DNA from: Candidatus Gastranaerophilales bacterium
Lineage (GTDB): Bacteria > Cyanobacteriota > Vampirovibrionia > Gastranaerophilales > Gastranaerophilaceae
Assembly: GCA_944325635.1 (NCBI GenBank)
Contig: CALVBD010000001.1
Location: 558,001-622,000 of the forward strand
Length of the DNA: 64,000 nt
Direction of reading: 5' to 3'
This document shows, piece by piece, positions 33,704 to 42,468 of the stretch; the stretch's first letter is position 1, and every line of letters starts with the position of its first letter. The position numbers and the translations under genes were made by a program. The notes under the pieces were generated by a model. It saw nothing but the letters and a program-made list of their open reading frames with translations. It ran no database searches and was not told where the DNA came from.

Positions 33704-33777
33704 ATTGCTCTCCAAAAAACATATTCTCTACATATTCTATTTTCTTCATTAACGAAAAAATGACATCACCCGATTAG

Positions 33778-33806
33778 TTGATTATTTATATCCTTTCGGA
33801 TAATAT
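33778..33806 (+). promoter_or_regulatory. Promoter of the U32 peptidase gene, apparently leaderless
   Basis: TTGATT (33778-33783), a 17-nt spacer, TAATAT (33801-33806), then six nt to the ATG at 33813. Confidence 0.55.
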
Positions 33807-33812
33807 ACAGTT

Positions 33813-35048
33813 ATGCAGAATGTAGAATTATTAATGCCGGCAGGCAATCTGGAAAAACTTGAATATGCTATAAAATACGGAGCAAATGCTGTTTACCTCG
33901 GAGTTGTGGATTTTAGCCTTCGAGCAATGCGAAAAGGGCAGCTTATCACACTTGATAACCTCAAAGAAGCCATTGACTTGGCTCATTCTCTTGGTGCAAA
34001 GGCATATCTTACATTAAATATTTTTGCATTCAACAATGACATAAAGCAGCTTGAAGCCTGCATCGACCGATTTAAAGATGCCAATCCTGATGCTGTAATA
34101 CTAAGTGATTTCGGAGTATTTAATCTTGTAAAAAAATACATGCCGGATACGCCTTTACACATAAGCACTCAGACAAATACTCTTAATTACGAGAGCGTAA
34201 AATTTTGGAGGGATTTAGGCGCTTCAAGAGTAATTCTTGCAAGAGAGCTCGCAATTTCTGACATTGCTGAAATCAGGAAACAGGTTCCGGATATTGAATT
34301 GGAAAGTTTTGTCCACGGTTCACAATGTGTTTCATTCTCGGGTCGCTGCCTTTTGAGCGATTATTTCACCAACGGAGAACGAAAAGCAAACCACGGAAAC
34401 TGTTCTCAGCCTTGCAGATGGAGTTACAAACTTGTGGAAGAAACGCGTCCCGGACAGTATTATGAAATTAATCAGGATGAACGCGGTTCACATATATTAA
34501 GTCCTAAAGACCTCTGTCTTGTAGAACATATCAAAGAACTTATTGACGCAGGAGTTGATTCACTTAAAGTCGAAGGAAGGACAAAAAGTTTGTATTATGT
34601 CTCAGCAGTTGCCAAAGCTTACAGACAGGCAATAGATGAGTGTTTAAGCAATCCTGATGCAGATTTGCATAAATACTTTATAGAACTTCAAAAAGTCGGA
34701 AATAGAGGCTACACAACAGGCTTTGCACTGGGAGAGAATAAACCCGACAGTTACAGTTATGATATTTCAAAAGGTCTTGCGGGAGCAGATTTTCTGTGTG
34801 AATTTAAAGACAAAACAGATATTGGTTACCTCGTAAAAATTAAAAATAAAATTCATCTTAATGATGAAATGGAAATAATTACTCCTGAAGAGCAATTCAT
34901 AACCAAAGTCACGAAGATTATCAAAGACGGTGAAGACGTCGAAATAGGAAACACTAATGACGATGTTTATCTTGAATTTACCGTTGAACCAAAAGATTAC
35001 AAATATGCACTTGCAAGAACCATAGGAGTGAAAGCACATGTTTCTTAA
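33813..35048 (+). CDS. Peptidase U32-family protein (TrhP/RlhA-like)
   Basis: 411 residues. The U32 signature is complete: LLMPAGNLEKLEYAIKYGANAVYLG at the start, ESFVHGSQCVSFSGRCLLSDYF with its cysteines, GNCSQPCRWSY, and DSLKVEGRTKS. Many family members (TrhP, RlhA) are now known to hydroxylate tRNA or rRNA rather than to cut peptides, so I infer RNA hydroxylation, possibly of U34 in tRNA. The C-terminal ~80 residues form a small beta domain. It overlaps the next gene by 11 bases. Confidence 0.88.
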   Translation: MQNVELLMPAGNLEKLEYAIKYGANAVYLGVVDFSLRAMRKGQLITLDNLKEAIDLAHSLGAKAYLTLNIFAFNNDIKQLEACIDRFKDANPDAVILSDFGVFNLVKKYMPDTPLHISTQTNTLNYESVKFWRDLGASRVILARELAISDIAEIRKQVPDIELESFVHGSQCVSFSGRCLLSDYFTNGERKANHGNCSQPCRWSYKLVEETRPGQYYEINQDERGSHILSPKDLCLVEHIKELIDAGVDSLKVEGRTKSLYYVSAVAKAYRQAIDECLSNPDADLHKYFIELQKVGNRGYTTGFALGENKPDSYSYDISKGLAGADFLCEFKDKTDIGYLVKIKNKIHLNDEMEIITPEEQFITKVTKIIKDGEDVEIGNTNDDVYLEFTVEPKDYKYALARTIGVKAHVS

Positions 35049-35514
35049 ACCTGATTATAACCTTAAAAATATCTATGAAATAGATTTGGAAGAATTAAAA
35101 AAAGCAGGGATTAAGAACTTATTATTTGATCTGGACAGCACTATTATGGCGTCAAAAACAGGATGTTATAGTGAAAAAACACTCAAATGGCTTGAAAAAG
35201 TCAAAAAAGACTTTTCAATTGCCGTTATATCAAATAATCATAATGAAAAATATATTGAAAAAGTAAAGGCTGTATCAGATTTTCCGTTAGTATTCTACGC
35301 AAAAAAACCAGATACAAAAGCTGCAAAAAAATATATGGACTCCTGCGGAATGAAAGCCTGTGAAACTGCATTTATTGGAGATAGACCCTTAACCGATGTA
35401 TTATGCGGGAAAAAATTGGGTTGTACCACTATCCTTGTGGATTCAATTTCTGCTGATATAGAAAAACCTATTGTAAGGTTCGCAAGAAAATTAGAAAGAA
35501 TTTGCATCAGATAG
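35038..35514 (+). CDS. YqeG-family HAD IIIA phosphatase
   Basis: 158 residues. HAD motif I is LLFDLDSTIMASKTG (D51 and D53 region), motif II IAVISNNHNEKY, motif III AKKPDTKAAKKYM, motif IV FIGDRPLTDVLCGK. YqeG proteins are small phosphatases, with phosphatidylglycerophosphate phosphatase activity reported for plant and cyanobacterial relatives; here that activity is inference. It starts inside the end of the U32 gene. Confidence 0.9.
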   Translation: MFLKPDYNLKNIYEIDLEELKKAGIKNLLFDLDSTIMASKTGCYSEKTLKWLEKVKKDFSIAVISNNHNEKYIEKVKAVSDFPLVFYAKKPDTKAAKKYMDSCGMKACETAFIGDRPLTDVLCGKKLGCTTILVDSISADIEKPIVRFARKLERICIR

Positions 35515-35559
35515 CAAAAGTTTTAATTGATAGTTTTTAATCTAAAAAAAGGATTAAGA

Positions 35560-36534
35560 ATGCCTATAAACATTTCTAATAATAATCAAGGATATTCAGC
35601 TAAAGATTTCTTGACTAATGTAGCTGGAGCCGCTGCAGGAGGAACTGCATATCTTGTGACCGACCGTATTATAAAAAGAACTACACAGCCCTATTTAGGA
35701 ATGTTAACAAGAGAAAACCTAGCGCAAACAGAGCAATCCGTCATAAAAAAGGCTCTCACAAGTGTCCTTAACCTGCCGTCATTAAAAAATACAAATATTC
35801 AAATTATAGACTTTGCCCAGTTGCCTAAAATCCCAGGACCTCAATCGAAATGGGCATATATTTTAAACAAGGCCAAGCCGGAAACAATCAACAGAAACGG
35901 TTATTCAAAAGAGGTTCTGCTCCTGGAAAAACAAGTTGATTCCGTCCTAAAACGAATGGTTCCTAAATGGCAAAGACATATAAAAGGTTTAGCAGAATAC
36001 AACCAAAAAGTTAAACGATATATTCTACAGGAAGGTATGACAGCAATGGCGCTACCGGGTCGAAATATTATTTTTGCCAATATGACAAAGATTAACGCCG
36101 CGGTATTTCATGAAATAGGACATCTTCTGGATCCAAAGACAAATATAAGATCAATAAAAATGAAAAAGCCTCTTCCATTCTTTATTTTAGGCTCATTACT
36201 GATGCCAAAACTTGATACCGGTGAAAACGGTGAAAAAAAGCTTAATAAAGGCATAAATTTTTTGAGAAATTGTACCCCAATCCTTGCCGCTGCGGCATGG
36301 CTTCCTATTATCGGAACCGAGGGCATGGCATCTGAAAAAGGGCTTAATTTAGCCAAGCCGTTTTTGGATGACAAGAATTTAAATATAATTAAGAAAGCGT
36401 ACAAATATGCAGGAGCGACCTATGTTATACCTGCACTTGCAACTGGATTGGGACTTTGGGCAGGTTTGAAGATAAAAGATTGGTTTACTGCTCATAAAAA
36501 GCAAATATACACAAAAATTCATGATAAGATTTAA
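35560..36534 (+). CDS. Membrane-associated HExxH protein
   Basis: 324 residues from the ATG at 35560 (AAGGA six nt before it; the frame opens 11 codons earlier without a site). The N-terminus has MPINISNNNQGYSAKDF and an Ala/Gly helix (NVAGAAAGGTAYLVTD). A zincin motif HEIGH, in AAVFHEIGHLLDPKTN (about 185-189), is followed by two hydrophobic segments (about 205-218 and 238-255) and a third near 290-310. A membrane metallopeptidase is likely, but the third ligand is not evident. Relation to M48 is possible, not shown. The next gene follows after 17 bases. Confidence 0.65.
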   Translation: MPINISNNNQGYSAKDFLTNVAGAAAGGTAYLVTDRIIKRTTQPYLGMLTRENLAQTEQSVIKKALTSVLNLPSLKNTNIQIIDFAQLPKIPGPQSKWAYILNKAKPETINRNGYSKEVLLLEKQVDSVLKRMVPKWQRHIKGLAEYNQKVKRYILQEGMTAMALPGRNIIFANMTKINAAVFHEIGHLLDPKTNIRSIKMKKPLPFFILGSLLMPKLDTGENGEKKLNKGINFLRNCTPILAAAAWLPIIGTEGMASEKGLNLAKPFLDDKNLNIIKKAYKYAGATYVIPALATGLGLWAGLKIKDWFTAHKKQIYTKIHDKI

Positions 36535-36551
36535 GGAGAGGAGATACCATA

Positions 36552-37109
36552 ATGACCGAACTCGAAAAAATGATAGCGGGAGAACTATATAATCCGCTAG
36601 TACCTGAACTTGAGGAAGCCAGAACAAAAGCTAAAAAAATGTGTATGGAATATAATAACTTACCTATTGAAGCACAAACGGAAAAAACAGAGATTCTAAA
36701 AAAACTTTTTGGCAGAACAGGAAAGAGAATTGCTATTGAACCGAACTTTTTCTGCGACTACGGATTTAATATAGAGTGCGGAGAAAACTTTTATATAAAT
36801 CACAATGGAGTAGTTCTTGATTGTGCAAAAGTAAAATTTGGAGATAATGTCTTTATCGGCCCGAACTGCGGCTTCTATACTGCAATTCATCCGATTAAAG
36901 CCGAAGAAAGAATTACCTTCATGGAAACAGCAAAACCAATAACGGTTGGAGATAATGTCTGGATTGGCGGGAATGCAGTAATTCTACCGGGAGTAACTAT
37001 TGGCAGGAACTCTGTTATCGGGGCAGGGAGCGTTGTTACAAAAGATATTCCCGACAATGTTGTTGCTGTCGGGAATCCTTGTAAAGTTATAAAGCATATT
37101 GAACAGTAG
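36552..37109 (+). CDS. Maltose/galactoside-type O-acetyltransferase (left-handed beta helix)
   Basis: 185 residues. The Maa/LacA/NodL group transfers acetyl from acetyl-CoA to a sugar hydroxyl. N-terminal helical domain MTELEKMIAGELYNPLVPELEEAR, then hexapeptide repeats: NIECGENFYINHNGVVLDCAKVKFG, FIGPNCGFYTAIHPIKAEER (with the catalytic His of TAIHP), VWIGGNAVILPGVTIG, and NSVIGAGSVVTKDIP, NVVAVGNPCKVIK. AGGAGAGGAG lies before the ATG. Sugar substrate unknown. Confidence 0.92.
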   Translation: MTELEKMIAGELYNPLVPELEEARTKAKKMCMEYNNLPIEAQTEKTEILKKLFGRTGKRIAIEPNFFCDYGFNIECGENFYINHNGVVLDCAKVKFGDNVFIGPNCGFYTAIHPIKAEERITFMETAKPITVGDNVWIGGNAVILPGVTIGRNSVIGAGSVVTKDIPDNVVAVGNPCKVIKHIEQ

Positions 37110-37147
37110 CCGTCATGTTTAAACACTCCGGCGACAGTGCTTGCAGA

Positions 37148-37453
37148 TTATATTTTTATTAAAAGGAATTTACTGTCTTTTTTAGCAAGAACTTTATGTT
37201 GTGCATCTTTTTTAAACATAAGAATTTCTTCTTCTTTGACAGTAAATTTTTCTGCGTCAAAATGCAATTCGATTTCACCGTCAACGACATACACAGCAGC
37301 ATTACAGACTGATGTATGGGTGTCAATAATCTCGTCTTTTTTTAAACCTATAACATAAAGGCAGCTGTTTTCATTTTCCATCAAGAGTTTTTTGTCAGCA
37401 CCTTCATTTTTTGAATCAACAATATCTTTTACTTTTAAAACATTATAGAACAT
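37148..37453 (-). CDS. Small cupin-domain protein
   Basis: 101 residues, a single cupin: DEIIDTHTSVCNAAVYVVDGEIELHFDAE (motif 1 region, with only H in THTS), EEILMFKKDAQHKVLAK (motif 2). AGGAG seven nt before ATG. The metal-ligand set is reduced relative to enzymatic cupins, so a binding or regulatory role is possible. It stands alone and is convergent with the acetyltransferase gene. Confidence 0.8.
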   Translation of the reverse strand: MFYNVLKVKDIVDSKNEGADKKLLMENENSCLYVIGLKKDEIIDTHTSVCNAAVYVVDGEIELHFDAEKFTVKEEEILMFKKDAQHKVLAKKDSKFLLIKI

Positions 37454-37589
37454 AATATCTCCTTATATTTGTGTACGAAGTTATTTTGAGAAAGATAACC
37501 GAAAATTTCATCAGCCTGTAGATTATAAGAATTATATATAGAAATAATCCACCTATCCGGTTACAAAAGGGTTTGAAAATTTTTACATG

Positions 37590-37740
37590 TTGCAAAAATA
37601 TACACAATATGTTATAATAGAAAATAGCTTATATAATCGTAATGGCATTTAATGAGGAGTATATGAAACAGATGATTATTTTGGACTAAACGCCATACTA
37701 CACGGAGGATTTAGGCTTTTTAAGAAAGAATGGATTTGGA
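37590..37740 (+). promoter_or_regulatory. Promoter and leader with two tiny ORFs ahead of the glycine-rich pilin operon
   Basis: TTGCAA (37590-37595), 17-nt spacer and perfect TATAAT (37613-37618). About 45 nt on, GAGGAG precedes ATG (37663) of an eight-codon frame, MKQMIILD and stop. A second, GGAGG (37704-37708), is followed by ATG at 37730 of MDLECLIS. The first pilin gene starts at 37741 without a good ribosome site of its own, so translation may depend on the short frames. This last point is inference. Confidence 0.5.
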
Positions 37741-38955
37741 ATGCTTGATATCATAAAGAATGAAATAAGATTGATTTGCAAAAAAGAACGGACTGTTGGT
37801 TATACATTGGCGGAAATGTTAATGGTAATGCTTATAGTCTCCTTAATGATACTTGCGCTTCCTCCGGTCACAAAAAAAATCTATAAAGAACGAACAACGC
37901 GTGGTGCGCACGGCAGATTTGAGTGTTACCGAAACGCAGCAAATCAAATAGTACAGGCATCATCAATGGAAGGCGGTATAACAAATGCGCCTGAAGTAGT
38001 TGATAAATGTACATTTAAAGTACCAACAACAAGTATATATGTATTAATTCACGCAGTTGGCGGCGGCGGCGGCGGGGCTTATGTAACCCAAAATCCTACA
38101 GATACTTCAACAACATATACAGCAACAGATTATTACGGAAACTCGGCACCTCATTTGTTTTCAGATTGGGTAAAAGAATTACGAGAAAAACGTGGCTATC
38201 AGTTTCCTAATAACACTACTGAAAATATGTCAAATACAGCGGTTGTAACGGTTAATGTTGCAGAAATGATGTTTGGTTACGGCGGATTGCAAGGTGAAAG
38301 GATATCTATGTTCTTCTCAAAACTGGATTCCTCTCAAAAAATTGAGATGATTCCGGGTGAAGCAGGATTTGCAGGAACTTCAACAACAGATTACAAAGGA
38401 AAAGACGGCACTGATACGGTAGTCAATTTTATTGAGGAAGAAAAAGATGAAGCTTCCGGTGCCGTTACAACGACAACAATAGAACTTATACGAGCTAAAG
38501 GCGGTATGGGAGGCGGCGTTGCTGGGGCAGCGAAAACCTGGCTGTATGGCGGTGCACCAAGTGATTACGGACTTGCAGATATATCTGCAAGAAAACGTCA
38601 GAATGTCAATTTTATAGAAAATATTGAAGGTAAAGTAGACACTACATTGAAATCTTATATAGTAGAAGATGGCATACAACCGGGAGATGGCGGAGGCGGT
38701 GCGTATTCGTTTATTAGTAATACCGCTTCTACGTTAACATATACAATAGAAGGGGTCTCTGTCTCAAATCTTCTTTCTTTTGATACATATTTATCCAAAA
38801 ACCCGACCGCTAACAGCGATTGTGTAAAAAGCGGAAATGCGCATATATGTAATAAACGAACAGGAGATTACACATGTGTCGACGGACAGGAAGAATCAGG
38901 GTTACTTTGTAAACCTCAAAACGGCGGAACAGGAGCTGTGGTAATCTTATGGTAA
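37741..38955 (+). CDS. Glycine-rich prepilin-like protein 1
   Basis: 404 residues. A prepilin N-terminus (TVGYTLAEMLMVMLIVSLMI, with Glu5 of the mature form) is followed by a TTRGAHGRFECYRNA block, then a large passenger with glycine runs (VGGGGGGAY, KGGMGGGVAG, PGDGGGGAYS) and a C-terminus G-T-G-A-V-V-I-L-W. The end matches the G-x-x-G-x-V-x-I-x-W closing of glycine-rich phage tail-fibre domains. It begins an operon of three such genes, and overlaps the next by seven bases. Probably a large minor or tip pilin with adhesive function (inference). Confidence 0.82.
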   Translation: MLDIIKNEIRLICKKERTVGYTLAEMLMVMLIVSLMILALPPVTKKIYKERTTRGAHGRFECYRNAANQIVQASSMEGGITNAPEVVDKCTFKVPTTSIYVLIHAVGGGGGGAYVTQNPTDTSTTYTATDYYGNSAPHLFSDWVKELREKRGYQFPNNTTENMSNTAVVTVNVAEMMFGYGGLQGERISMFFSKLDSSQKIEMIPGEAGFAGTSTTDYKGKDGTDTVVNFIEEEKDEASGAVTTTTIELIRAKGGMGGGVAGAAKTWLYGGAPSDYGLADISARKRQNVNFIENIEGKVDTTLKSYIVEDGIQPGDGGGGAYSFISNTASTLTYTIEGVSVSNLLSFDTYLSKNPTANSDCVKSGNAHICNKRTGDYTCVDGQEESGLLCKPQNGGTGAVVILW

Positions 38956-40028
38956 AAAAACTTACATTAAATCGGTATAAAAAAGCAGGCTTTTCATTGT
39001 TTGAGGCCTGCGTTGTAATGCTTGTAGTATCAATATTTTTAGCAGTTTCAGCCTCTGTTATACCGCATAGGACAACCAAAAAGCCGGAAGCGGACGGACA
39101 TGGAAGATTTGAGTGCTACTATAAAAACGGGCAGCTGTATCAGGAACTCTTTCAAGGGACAAGTTCTGGCGGCTTACAGGCGGTTAGTGAGTGTCGTTTT
39201 AATCCGCCAATATATGCGAAATATATAGTAGTTAATGCTGTCGGTGGAGGTGCCGGAGGGTCCGGAGGAAACGGCGGAGAACCGGGGGGGTTTTATAGTT
39301 CTTTCCATACATCCGCAAGATCTGCCTTTGTGATGACACCAGGTAGAGCCGGAGGTGCCGGAGTCGATGGCCGCTCAACAAGCGTATATTATGAAGACGA
39401 TCGTTCAGAACCGCTTGTTACGGCTGATGGAGGTTTATCAAACCGCGAACTGAGTGAAGCAAAAGTAAGCGACATAAAACAATGTGCGATAACAGCCGGA
39501 TCTTCAACTCCAAATTCAACAGTTGATGGAGTAGAGATGCAAGGTACAGAGATTGCATGCGGTTCAATACCGTTATGCGAAATAAAAGATGATAAAATCA
39601 AGGTCAGTTATTGTTTTTCAGCTTCAACATATAAATCTAAACTTCTGGATTTACAAGATGATATCATACAAAGATCAAGGGATTCATGGTTAAATCCGCC
39701 TGTTCTTAATGAAAATGAAGCAACAATTACATATTATGATCAGGGCTTACTTGATGAATATAATCTTGACTTAGAAGCATATATTCAGGCATATAAGAAT
39801 ACTCAATATTACAATTATGTATTAACATCATTAAGAACATTATACCCGACGCTGTTTACAATGGTTTTAACATTTGATTTACATCGCAGCAACACTGTAA
39901 CCCCTTCACTTTTGATGAATTATCTGGAAGGTATGGGTATAACAACAGGAATTGCGGAATACGCACCCGGTCAGGGCGGAGCCCCGGGCGGTGCCGGAGG
40001 CGATGGCGCAGTCTTAATAACTTGGTAA
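38949..40028 (+). CDS. Glycine-rich prepilin-like protein 2
   Basis: 359 residues. KAGFSLFEACVVMLVVSIFLAV is the prepilin signature; KPEADGHGRFECYYKNGQLYQ is the shared block; then NAVGGGAGGSGGNGGEPGG. Cysteines occur around ITAGSS and CGSIPLCEIKDD. The end is GQGGAPGGAGGDGAVLITW. It overlaps the first gene by seven bases and precedes the third by 30, where GGAGG gives that gene its ribosome site. Same proposed role as its neighbour. Confidence 0.82.
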   Translation: MVKKLTLNRYKKAGFSLFEACVVMLVVSIFLAVSASVIPHRTTKKPEADGHGRFECYYKNGQLYQELFQGTSSGGLQAVSECRFNPPIYAKYIVVNAVGGGAGGSGGNGGEPGGFYSSFHTSARSAFVMTPGRAGGAGVDGRSTSVYYEDDRSEPLVTADGGLSNRELSEAKVSDIKQCAITAGSSTPNSTVDGVEMQGTEIACGSIPLCEIKDDKIKVSYCFSASTYKSKLLDLQDDIIQRSRDSWLNPPVLNENEATITYYDQGLLDEYNLDLEAYIQAYKNTQYYNYVLTSLRTLYPTLFTMVLTFDLHRSNTVTPSLLMNYLEGMGITTGIAEYAPGQGGAPGGAGGDGAVLITW

Positions 40029-40058
40029 TTAATCTGATAAAATATAACTTAGGAGGAT

Positions 40059-42314
40059 ATGAAATTGACAAAACGAACGAGACAAGGATTTTCAATGGTA
40101 GAATTGATGCTTCTGCTGTTATTCGTGTCATTGATAACGGCGGCACTCACTCCTGTTATCACCAGAAAACACTATAAAATGCCGCGTCCGGCAAATCATG
40201 GTGCGTATCTGTGTTATGATAGAGGCAACGGGCAGCTGCATGAAGTACGGTTTTCCGGAAAAGCTTTGACTACAACAGTCTTTGATCGTGATGTCACACA
40301 ATGTAAATTTGAGCCGCCTCAAAAAGTTTCATACTTCCATGTATCTGCTATCGGCGGCGGCGGCGGTGGCGGAGATTCAGGGTACACCGGCGGTGCGTTT
40401 ACCACATTAGGGCCATATACAGAACAATTAAGCCCGTTAAATATAACTGAATATATGGTGTCTGAAAGACAGCGAGATATAACAGCAAAAGACTTTGAGG
40501 ATTTTGGTGGTAAATTGTACGGCTTTGTAGTCGGTGCAGGCTCCGGCAAGGGAGGGGATCAATTATATGCAGTAAGGCACGATTCCTATCCTTGTACAAT
40601 TAACCACACTGAAACACACACGTATACTTATACAACAGTACATACATCAACAACATGTACAAGTTCTTCTACGCACACAGCTACTTCATGGCACAGCAGC
40701 GATTCTTCAAGTGGTTCTGACTCATGGCAAAGTGGTTCGGATTCAGATTCCGACTCAACTCCGCCATCCGGTTCTCACACGCCTGATCCTACTCCATCAC
40801 AACCGGATGCACCAGACCCAGGTCACCATGAAGTATCTTCAGGTAATCAAGGTTCTTGGGGTATATATCATGACAACGGTTCCTTTACAACTACCGGGGG
40901 GCAGTCAAATGTTCATCAGGGAGGTCTTGGAGGAGGTATTCCTGGATTTAATCCTGGTGGAAACACTTTTGGTGGCGAATCATATAATATAAAAGACAAA
41001 AAATTAAGATTAGATTTGCCAAAATTCAGATTCTTTAATCCGAATGGAGAATTTGCATTGCATAATCTTCGCTCTAAATATGCATTCCTGTTCTCTACAG
41101 ACAATTTGTTAGCATCTTCATACTCCACAACATACACATATACAACCTGTGATACTTGGGATACTGATGAGTGGACAACAACTCACAGTGATGTTAATGT
41201 CGAGACAATATGCGACGAACATAGAAACTATTATTCATATGGTACGGCAGCCTATGTAGGCGGAGCAGGAGCCGGTGGTGCGGTATGCCGCAGTACGATA
41301 AGAAATGGCGGTGTCGGATTAAACTACAATGTGGTTTCTATCCCTGCAACGGGGTCAGATGGCGCAAGCTGCTATCCGGGCTATAACTTGTCTTCTGAAT
41401 ATGACAGTCCACATTACGGCGCAACGGAATGTACAGGAAACTGTGCTCAAGACGGTAATACTGCAGGACAGACCTACAGTACAATAACTTTTGCCGGAGA
41501 AACTGTTAATGCAGAGAATTCACCAAAAGGCGGCACTGCAGCAACTTGTGCCGGTGATGGTTTCGCAGGTACTCCAGGAACAAGTTGCAGCCCGGCAAAA
41601 GTTACAGAAGGATGTTCTCCTGGACGTTACGGATACTGTCTCAAGAGATGGAATAGCTCCACCTGGGAAGCTAATACAACTTATGAATTTAAATTCACAT
41701 ACAGCCAGAACTACTTACAATACGGTTTACCTGGTGAACAAGGTGAATATAAAACCATGGTTATCAGATCCTTCAAAGAGGATAATATTCCTATCACTAT
41801 CGGACGCGGCGGTGCCAAAGGTGCTCCTGGCAAAGATGGCAGCGACGGTGAGACAACCATTTTCGGTAATATAATCTCTGCTAAAGGCGGCGAAGGCGGC
41901 GAAGGCGGTCAATTAACGGCACCGGAATGGCTTGAAGGCTATAGAACCGGAGCTGAATCATGGCCTGCCGGTGCGGTCAATGCAGATTATCAATTTGGAA
42001 AACGTCTTGTCCGTGAAGAAGGCGGCGTTGAGCCTGAAAAACCAAAACCGAATAACTTGTCTTCAAACATTTTGAACTTCCTTGCTCCGCAAGATAGTGA
42101 AAAAATTGCAAACATAATGGAAACTTATCGTATCGGTTACGGCGGCAAAGGCGGCGGTTCAAGACATAACTGCTGGTTCGGCGAATACAGAAAATGGCTC
42201 GACGGCGGTGAACTTGAACACAGTTACCCTACTCCTCCTGCAGCATGCAGCGGTAACTATGAGACCATTGATGCTGATGACGGTAAAAGCGGTGCTATTA
42301 TCATAAGATGGTAA
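40059..42314 (+). CDS. Glycine-rich prepilin-like protein 3 (large)
   Basis: 751 residues, the biggest of the three. Prepilin signature RQGFSMVELMLLLLFVSLIT; shared block NHGAYLCYDRGNGQLHEV; then SAIGGGGGGGDSGY. A Thr/Ser/His-rich stretch (about 183-260: THTYTYTTVHTSTTCTSS and DSSSGSDSWQSGSDSDSD) forms a stalk-like linker. Many cysteines and glycine repeats follow (GGGIPGFNPGGN, GRGGAKGAPGKDGSDGE, KGGEGGEGGQ), ending KSGAIIIRW. It is likely an extended surface-exposed adhesin displayed on a pilus. A strong terminator closes the operon. Confidence 0.82.
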   Translation: MKLTKRTRQGFSMVELMLLLLFVSLITAALTPVITRKHYKMPRPANHGAYLCYDRGNGQLHEVRFSGKALTTTVFDRDVTQCKFEPPQKVSYFHVSAIGGGGGGGDSGYTGGAFTTLGPYTEQLSPLNITEYMVSERQRDITAKDFEDFGGKLYGFVVGAGSGKGGDQLYAVRHDSYPCTINHTETHTYTYTTVHTSTTCTSSSTHTATSWHSSDSSSGSDSWQSGSDSDSDSTPPSGSHTPDPTPSQPDAPDPGHHEVSSGNQGSWGIYHDNGSFTTTGGQSNVHQGGLGGGIPGFNPGGNTFGGESYNIKDKKLRLDLPKFRFFNPNGEFALHNLRSKYAFLFSTDNLLASSYSTTYTYTTCDTWDTDEWTTTHSDVNVETICDEHRNYYSYGTAAYVGGAGAGGAVCRSTIRNGGVGLNYNVVSIPATGSDGASCYPGYNLSSEYDSPHYGATECTGNCAQDGNTAGQTYSTITFAGETVNAENSPKGGTAATCAGDGFAGTPGTSCSPAKVTEGCSPGRYGYCLKRWNSSTWEANTTYEFKFTYSQNYLQYGLPGEQGEYKTMVIRSFKEDNIPITIGRGGAKGAPGKDGSDGETTIFGNIISAKGGEGGEGGQLTAPEWLEGYRTGAESWPAGAVNADYQFGKRLVREEGGVEPEKPKPNNLSSNILNFLAPQDSEKIANIMETYRIGYGGKGGGSRHNCWFGEYRKWLDGGELEHSYPTPPAACSGNYETIDADDGKSGAIIIRW

Positions 42315-42363
42315 TTCACTCCCCACGCCTCGCGTATCAAGGTTCACTTTTGAAAACATAACT

Positions 42364-42398
42364 AAAAACGACCTCACTTTTTAAGTGAGGTCGTTTTT
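42364..42398 (+). terminator. Terminator of the glycine-rich pilin operon
   Basis: 16-bp stem AAAAACGACCTCACTT/AAGTGAGGTCGTTTTT with a 3-nt loop. Confidence 0.9.
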
Positions 42399-42468
42399 TA
42401 TCATTGCAGATTATTCTTGCTTTTTACCCCTTATTTTGATACACTTAATACAAAAAAGGGGAGAGAAA

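Noticed and set aside
40711-40992. 93-codon frame inside the third glycine-rich pilin
   Set aside because: It is a frame shadow of a Ser/Thr-rich coding region.
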